64,000 nt of DNA from Acanthaster planci. Its lineage: Eukaryota > Echinodermata > Asteroidea > Valvatida > Acanthasteridae. A program made the position numbers and the translations under genes. How positions within the stretch are numbered: the stretch's first letter is position 1; each line of letters starts with the position of its first letter. The stretch spans positions 1,553,566 through 1,617,565 of the forward strand of contig NW_019091373.1 of assembly GCF_001949145.1 (NCBI RefSeq), read 5' to 3'. The notes below the pieces were generated by a model. That model worked only from the letters and a program-made list of their open reading frames with translations, made no database searches and had not been told where the DNA came from. Shown here one piece after another: positions 58,201 through 64,000 of the stretch.

Positions 58201-59058
58201 AATCCTTCATCAGTTAAAATATAAACACGACACCGACCAGGACAAGCTTTTCAGGTATGGATTCCAGTCTGCTCGTAAACAGGAAAAGATGTAATAATTA
58301 ACGTCTCTCGAGGCGCCACGCCACGTGCGCATATTTCAAACACTAGTCTTGTTAGCGAGCGTTTGACATCGAGTTATTTTGCGCAGACCAGGTGAGATGG
58401 CTACTTCTTGTGCACTGTGCAAACAATCATTCAAGCCTGCATATTGCATATTTTCTTTCTCCTTCGGCAATTGCTTTCTGAGGATCTGAGCCTGGACTCT
58501 TGTGTGACGCCCCGTGGCTAACAGTTACCAATTACAAATCACCTTGCTTCTCGTATGAATTCAGCATAATCATATTAATTTGAAGAGCACCTTCACTTGG
58601 AATGATATCGGGCACATTATTAGGCCGAGTCAGATTTTTGAATATGTAGTAATTCCCTAACGCCACCACTGGTGTTAAATGTACAGACACGTTAGTATTT
58701 ATCTTTAGATGCATGGAAAGTGTGCAGCTGAAGTAAATTGGAAAGATAGTGGAGCTAGGAGCAGGGCCAGGCTGGTAATAATGCGCAAGGGTTTGTTTAC
58801 GGCTACTTTCTCTATAAATTTCTCTGTTACAGTAATCTGTTTTTCGTTCCGTTGAACTTTCTCTTCATCCCTTCAAATACATGATGTAGATTCTGCCTGT
58901 TGTGTTGCCATGAGAAGGAATTCTTCATCCAGAAATCTATCGGATGGGCTCTACGCAACCACTTCCGCATTGCCCCCCAGGCTGTCAAAGACTTTGTGAA
59001 GGAGAACAAAGACAAGCTAGCTCCACTGAGCAAACGAGAGGCTCTGAAGCATGCTTGA
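54912..59058 (+). CDS. AlkD-like DNA alkylation repair glycosylase (complete, 4 exons)
   Basis: Predicted DNA glycosylase of the HEAT-like AlkD family (DNA alkylation repair enzyme, PF08713), which removes cationic alkylated purines such as 7-methylguanine and 3-methyladenine. Exons 54912-55202, 56293-56527, 58107-58254 and 58890-59058 join with phases 0, 1 and 2 into 280 aa. The motif SWWDTID holds W166 and D170, matching Bacillus AlkD W109 and D113; NMWLRR holds R205 (R148); IGWAL holds W244 (W187). The end, LAPLSKREALKHA, is also family-typical. Residues 1-47 are an added basic tail with RRKKAK (38-43), a possible nuclear signal absent from the roughly 235-aa bacterial enzyme. Introns argue for a resident animal gene and not contamination. 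Methionines at residues 4 and 8 are alternative starts. Confidence 0.95.
55318..55562. mobile_element. 245-bp MITE in AlkD-like intron 1
   Basis: Ends are inverted repeats of about 40 bp sharing AACAAC, TTAGAG, TTAAA and TTTTTGTACCCACTT. The interior is also rich in TTTAACAC/GTGTTAAA words. No coding potential; the target-site duplication is unclear. Confidence 0.75.
55844..56221. repeat. CAAGTC/CACAAGT minisatellite in AlkD-like intron 1
   Basis: Dense copies of AAGTCAAGTCACAAGTC with a roughly 10-bp rhythm, interrupted by about 110 bp of other sequence (55980-56085). Weaker stretches occur at 15540-15560 and 21418-21445, so it is a dispersed family. Confidence 0.85.
56293..56527 (+). CDS. 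AlkD-like exon 2: catalytic Trp/Asp
   Basis: Residues 98-175. Contains LWRKPEREYQHIALKFAERY (the W...REYQ..AL family signature) and SWWDTIDSISPN with catalytic-site W166 and D170. The acceptor CCATCTTGAAG|ATC was chosen over TTGCAG at 56302 because only it keeps the frame. Donor C|GTAAGT, phase 1. Confidence 0.93.
57277..57356. repeat. Near-perfect hairpin in AlkD-like intron 2
   Basis: The core at 57295-57337 pairs 20 of 21 positions (GTGCTCTGAAATACG against CGTATTTCAGAGCAC). Flanks continue to pair imperfectly for about 18 nt (GCAATATC against GATATTAT). The shape is compatible with a tiny MITE or a pri-miRNA-like stem; no known miRNA is recognised. Confidence 0.75.
58107..58254 (+). CDS. 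AlkD-like exon 3
   Basis: Residues 176-225 (R225 completed by exon 4). Contains NMWLRRTAILHQLKYK, nearly the same as bacterial AlkD, with DNA-contacting R205. Acceptor CTCCATTTCCAG, donor CAG|GTATGG, phase 2. Confidence 0.95.
58890..59058 (+). CDS. AlkD-like exon 4 and stop
   Basis: Residues 226-280. Contains KEFFIQKSIGWALRNH (W244) and LAPLSKREALKHA followed by TGA. The acceptor GATGTAG is weak but gives the only in-frame join. Confidence 0.93.
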
Positions 59059-59169
59059 AGAAAAGTCTGGTAACTTTTAGGATTAGCAAGCAGCATCCAT
59101 CCGGGGAAAAAGGAAAATCAATTTGACAGTTATGTCGTGCTGTTTTTAAACTCACTTGGGAAGATAAAA

Positions 59170-59175
59170 AATAAA
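59170..59175 (+). terminator. Candidate AlkD-like polyadenylation signal
   Basis: AATAAA 112 nt after the stop codon; a second at 59584-59589. Either would place transcript ends in the region facing the convergent folate gene. Confidence 0.45.
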
Positions 59176-59599
59176 AGACTGCTCTTTCTGCCTGCAGAGA
59201 GTAACTCAGGGATCTGTTGGAGTAATGTGTGAGATAATACAACACTGCTATCAACTGCTGATTAAATATGCATATTTTAATTCTGTTAATATTTTCAGTC
59301 GGGCCTCTTCAGAACAGGAACTCTAACCATTTCAAATGAGACTCCTTGATTGTCAACAGAATAGGTCAACATACCAATGACGTCACACTTTGTTCACATG
59401 TGCACCTTTCTATGAAGCCAGTGGGGGCCCATTGTCCCCTGTGGCATCATTAATATCGATGTCTACTAGCATGGGAGTATCTACACCTTTGATCTCATCA
59501 CCTGTATTTTTTTCATTACAATTTCAATTGACAAAAAGTTCCATTGTTACTTCTTGGCTATATTTTGTGTGCCTGTAATTGTAAATAAACAGTAAAGAG

Positions 59600-61190
59600 G
59601 AAGCAACTTTTGGAGTCGTCTGAGTGAAAAGCTGACTGATTTATACGGTCATTGAAAAAGAATAGCCATGACGGTAAGAACTCTGAATAAGCATAAGGAA
59701 TAGATATCATGGTCAATGGGACTTTTCTCTATTGATCAATACTAGTAGCTATAAAAATGATCAGGATCAGACTATTTGCTGTGCCCCTTGGGTGTGTGGA
59801 AAATCACATTCAAATTGGAGGACTGAGGACTGTTGAGGTAATTCAGTCTGAAAAAACAGGAACACAGAGTTTCATTTGTAGTTTTTACAATAAAAAAGAC
59901 AAAATGAAAGTAATTTTACATGTACCGTTTCTGCATTATATGCAATTTAAAAGGTGTTGTAGCTGCATGTTAAACTATTAAAATATAGTCTTAAATATAA
60001 AATCTTCCGATCAACTGTGGCACAAATAAACATCTGCTCCTTCTCATAATGGATTTTGAGTGGAAAGAGACTTTTTTTCCTTCCTTCAGAGTTATTATCA
60101 AGGACATGCTACATTGAATGTAGGATTTTCTAAATTCATGGAGTTCATTTTTAGATTGTACAATGATTACAGGTTCTTATTTAAGACAAAAAAGTTTCTC
60201 TTGAGTATCCTCTTCACACCATTTCAATTAAATCCTGGTGTTTACAAAGAATTGTGTCATTTCTAAGGTTATTTGGAATACACTGGTGATATTTTAGTGC
60301 TATTTCGTCTGTTGGAAATTGCACATATTTGAGAGCATCTTGCATAAAAGACTTGACACAGTTCCTAGAGTGTTGGAGAAACAGCTGTCACTTAGTCAAT
60401 AAGTCAATTACAACTCGAATCCTGAGTCCTGTCATAAATCAAAGCAACATGCAATGGACAGTGACAGCGTCATTCAAATAACAGGTAAAATGACTCAAGG
60501 ACGGAAGAACTGTGATTGGCTAGTGGTAGACTCTGTGATGATGTCATTGTAACTGCAATGGGAGGAAGTTTGTGTAGAGCAAAATATAACCCAAACCACT
60601 GCTCCTCGAATCTTCTATCTTGATACTTTATTTTACAGCTCTTTAAGCTCATAATCCTTTTCATTCCTGTGAATCTCTACATCTCCTCAAAATGGTGGCC
60701 TCAAAAAAAAAAAAATGTGGATGCCTGAATGGTGGAATGACGGTCAGGTTTTCCAACCATTTATCTTATTTGTTGTAAATAAAACCAAAGGCACTCTAGC
60801 ACATGCCAGTTCATATAACCTACACAAACAGCAGACTTATGTTGTAGCATTTTTGTGTCTAATTTCACCTCTCTGCCTAAAACAGTCTCAAAGACTCATG
60901 CATATGTAACATTTAAGTCATCACGTTCTGCTCATATTAAAGTAAACAGGTGACAGGATGAGTTGACGTAAGCTGAAGTCCTTCTGGTATGAATGCTCTT
61001 TCATCACAATAAAATATTGAATTGTAACCCCAATGGGCTAGTCATGTCAACTGTTTACCATAAAAAGAACAAAAAAAAAGAAATCAAAATATAACAGAAT
61101 CCTGAGCCTCATGATGTCACAATATTTGAAAATAAATCTATTTGGAATGAAATACACATTTGCTACCTTCAGGAATTGTTCAAAAGAATG
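59600..61190. other. Convergent intergenic region
   Basis: Lies between the AlkD-like 3' end and the folate gene stop. AT-rich, no recognised gene; frames such as 60060-60266 have no conserved features. A minus-strand AATAAA at 60627-60632 could end the folate-gene transcript. Confidence 0.55.
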
Positions 61191-61194
61191 ACCT

Positions 61195-61284
61195 TTAAAA
61201 CAAGCCAGTAATGACCTCTGTTTCAGGGTCAATGTCGATGTCAAAGAAGCAGGGCCTTGTGGGCAGACCAGGCATCGTGCTCAT
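61195..61284 (-). CDS. MTHFD1: C1-THF synthase last exon
   Basis: 29 aa plus [23 protein letters not shown] and then ETEVITGLF. Acceptor ATGTTTACAG. It was missed by length-based ORF finding because of its size. Confidence 0.96.
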   Translation of the reverse strand: MSTMPGLPTRPCFFDIDIDPETEVITGLF

Positions 61285-63551
61285 CTGTAAACATGAGGGA
61301 GGAAGGAATTAATATAGAGCATGCAACCAGTCTAATCTATTTTACAACAGATGATGTGATTTTTGTGCATCTTTTCTCGGGTGAAGTTAGTGTCCAAAAC
61401 CTGCATGTGAAAGTCAAGCCTAAAGTGTACTGGGTTAACTTGCTCTCTCTCCTGATGTACAAACGCAACGACCACTTTTTCTAAATAGTGATTACAAAAC
61501 AGCAAGAAAGTGTAAATGGCAGGGACAAATTTGATTCCTCCCAAAAATGAGCCAACTTCAGGACCCCTGTCGGCTGAAATAATGACTAATCAATAAATTT
61601 GATTTGTCATTTTAATCAGTATGTAATTTCTTATGAAACAATTCTAACAAAAAACAATATTCCATGATGTAGTGAAAACAGTTACACAAATGCCTGTGAT
61701 TATTAACGTAGTGTGACACATCAGAGACTTATAAGTTTTCAATGTGTTCTTAGACAATTTGGTAATAATTACTATCTTTTTATGCTAAGTCAGTGAAGAC
61801 TGAATACATTTTTAAAAACTCTGATGATCAATGATATTACTGCAGTTGACAGTGTGATCCCAAATCATCAGACAGTCCTTACCGTTCCAACCAAGGGATA
61901 GAGGAAGCCGGCCCCAACACTAGCCCTCACATCTCTGATCGGTAAGGTGAAACCAGTAGGGGTGCCTTTCTTGGTTGCGTCATGCGACAAGGACAGATGT
62001 GTCTTGGCCATACAAATAGGCAGGTCATTGAACCCTTGGCTGCGATAGCGGCTCACTGCCTTCTTTGCTTCTTCAGATAGTTCGATACCATCTGCTCCAT
62101 AGATTTTACGTGCAATTGTTGCAATCTTGTCTTCAATGGGCATCTTTGGAAAGAACAGATAAAATGATTAATCAACATGTTGCCAATAATGGAAAAAACA
62201 ACATGTTGAGTAGATAAGTTTCAAGAGCACGTCTCTAGTCCAAATTTAGGGTTCAAAGTGAAAGTTTAGTGAAAAATGAGCTTTTGGCAAACGGTCCACT
62301 TGGTTATCATGTCATATAAAAGCTGTTGGCTTAAGTCTTGTCAGACTCATTGTCCGAAGTCACAGGCTGTACTGAATTAGAACATATCTGTACACACAGG
62401 TAACGTTTCCAGGTTTGAAGTTCTTCCAGTACGTGGCATGATACTTCAAGACGGAGAAGACAAATTGGAAACACCCTCCACCCTTTTCCACATTGAATAA
62501 ATCTTTAACATGGGGGCTGTCATCCTGTTATTGGCAAGAATCTGAAAATTTTGAGAACACCTGTGCTGAAAATGTCCTTAGTATGTGCAGAAGGACTGGG
62601 ACTCAAGTCAGAGTATTTTGCAAATATTTTGCACATCTTGGGTATTGTGTGTACATCCAAACACTCACTCATTTTACCACTTCCTGCCGGGGCAGTTATC
62701 AATGTTGATGATGCTGGGCCGGGATATTTATAATTTTGTTTCTGTTTTCAAAATTCTTTAAAAATTCCTATTTTCATTTACTAGACACTTACAAACACGT
62801 GAAGGACTGTCTGGTGGCCCCTCTAGCCTGACAGACAAAATCTATTGACGCCTGAGTATTTCAGCCAGGCCTGCAGCCTTGTAAAAAGAGCCCAGATTGT
62901 GCGGTGTTATATATCTTTCTTTTGTTCATGAACCTGGCTCAGTGCACTGCTGACCTCTTTTCAATAGGGGCCAGATTAGCGTGCAGCGGTGCTGTGTGGC
63001 TCATCGCTGTGGTGGTGGAGCGCTTTTGTCCCCAGAGGTAATCCGCTCGCTCTAAATGCCCCAAACCGTGGTATACTGTTTCAAAACAAGACTAGATTAT
63101 CTCCACATTTGAGAGTGAAAAAATGTTGGTAATGCCCAGCAGCCTGGTCTTTTGTTCCGAGTACGGTCTTTTGTTACAAGGCCCTGTTCCCTTTGTCCGA
63201 GTTTGGAGACCCCGGCCACGCATATAAAGCATACGTGTCCGAATCCGGATTCCCCGGCAGGGAGTGGTTAAAGCACTCTTATTCCCAATACAATATCATT
63301 TCAGCAGACTTGGGTACTCCAAAAGGCATCATTGCCCTGAATAGTCCTTTTACGAGTCTCTGCACAAACTGACCTGAAGGTCGTAGAGGAATTTGAAGTC
63401 ACTTGGCTGTTGACAGGCTTTCTCCAGTGCACCTGCCAGAGCAGCTGCCCCAGCACCTCCCTCACTGAAATGAGTGGCCATGACTGCGTCAAATGCACCT
63501 GCCTCCCTGGCCAGGCGCTGAATCAACTCCACCTCCTTCTCAGAGTCAGAT
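61195..63551 (-). CDS. MTHFD1: C1-tetrahydrofolate synthase, C-terminal part (partial, last 3 exons)
   Basis: C-terminal 10-formyltetrahydrofolate synthetase (formate-THF ligase) domain, which makes 10-formyl-THF from formate, THF and ATP for purine and one-carbon metabolism. Exons 63374-63551, 61883-62143 and 61195-61284 join in frame into about 176 aa. Signature stretches are [51 protein letters not shown] and [19 protein letters not shown], ending GLF. The start of the gene lies beyond the window. This C-terminus cannot tell cytosolic trifunctional MTHFD1 from mitochondrial MTHFD1L, so the symbol is tentative. Confidence 0.93.
61883..62143 (-). CDS. MTHFD1: C1-THF synthase exon (second from last)
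   Basis: 87 aa starting [20 protein letters not shown] and ending YPLVGT. The first Met is internal: the exon begins right after CCAAAG and follows YDLQ in the protein, as in other family members (YD.Q/K.P..DKI). Donor ACG|GTAAGG. Confidence 0.96.
63374..63551 (-). CDS. MTHFD1: C1-THF synthase exon (third from last)
   Basis: Begins with the last base of a split codon, then [20 protein letters not shown], and ends [10 protein letters not shown]. Acceptor CCAACTCTAG, donor CAG|GTCAGT, phase 0. No further upstream exon is visible in 63552-64000. Confidence 0.92.
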
Positions 63552-64000
63552 CTAGAGTTGGAAGAAATGGGGGCAAAGCTCAGCAGCTGTGCATGTTAGC
63601 CGGTCTTAAAAGGAGTTAGCTCTTGGCTGGTCTGTGCGTTAGACCATCGCAATGACGTCTTAGTGTTAAGGCCGGCTTAAAATGCACAGCTTGCCTGGGG
63701 TTGGTTTAAATAGTCTCTGGGGACTTTCAAAATAAATGTGGGGAAAGTTAGATTTCTGGAATAAGTGACTGGAATCTGTTGAATAATTTCCACAGAATAG
63801 CACTGCTTCAATGGAAAGTATTCTGAGATGAAAAGAATCCTTAAAGAGGAAACATGACACCACGGTGTACTGCAAATACAAATTTCCTTGACATGTAGTC
63901 TGCATTTTGGACATAGTTTGGGCAGAGATGCATGCATGTTAAGCTTTGACTGATGCACTGGTGAATGTAGCAGGGTAGCCTGTGCTGTTAAGCATGTTGC
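63552..64000. other. Intron of the C1-THF synthase gene
   Basis: No exon-like segment with synthetase motifs is visible on the minus strand, and nothing else is recognised. Confidence 0.5.

Overview
The window is eukaryotic and animal-like: coding sequence is split into short exons with GT/AG junctions, introns run from 0.4 to 16 kb, and MITE-like inverted repeats, minisatellites and palindromic TACATGTA words are everywhere. The base composition, the TACATGTA and TAGGCCTA words and the gene content suggest a marine invertebrate deuterostome such as an echinoderm, hemichordate or amphioxus. That is inference; nothing here fixes the species.

Four genes can be assembled. (1) On the minus strand, 8578 to 1513: a complete seven-exon AMP-activated protein kinase beta subunit of 277 aa, with a candidate non-coding first exon near 12.75 kb. 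(2) On the minus strand, 52467 to 20931: a large gene whose first exon starts MGGKMSKKNKSYD. It continues through eight or nine small Glu/Ala/Pro/Lys-rich exons and ends in ETVEVAE. The ends look like vertebrate BASP1 (CAP-23/NAP-22), a myristoylated acidic membrane-cytoskeleton protein, but here the acidic tail is spread over many exons. (3) On the plus strand, 54912 to 59058: a complete four-exon DNA alkylation repair protein of the AlkD HEAT-like family, 280 aa, with the known active-site residues in place. (4) On the minus strand, 63551 to 61195: the last three exons of a C1-tetrahydrofolate synthase (MTHFD1/MTHFD1L type), cut by the window edge.

The BASP1-like and AlkD genes are divergent, with about 2.4 kb between start codons. 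AlkD and the folate gene converge. The four genes do not form an operon or an obvious pathway.

The most unusual part is the BASP1-like gene. Every junction I could place is phase 0 and every internal exon is a multiple of three, so any exon can be skipped without breaking the frame. Three of the acidic exons look like duplicates that share their 3' end and donor site. One exon (35843-36001) encodes a textbook coiled coil instead of acidic sequence, has its own good start context, reads through into a membrane-spanning tail if not spliced, and lies inside a 112-bp inverted repeat of about 95% identity bounded by TA.

The rest is intron and intergenic DNA: a 1.4-kb terminal-inverted-repeat element in AMPK beta intron 1, several foldback elements, a GTTGG satellite and a CAAGTC minisatellite.
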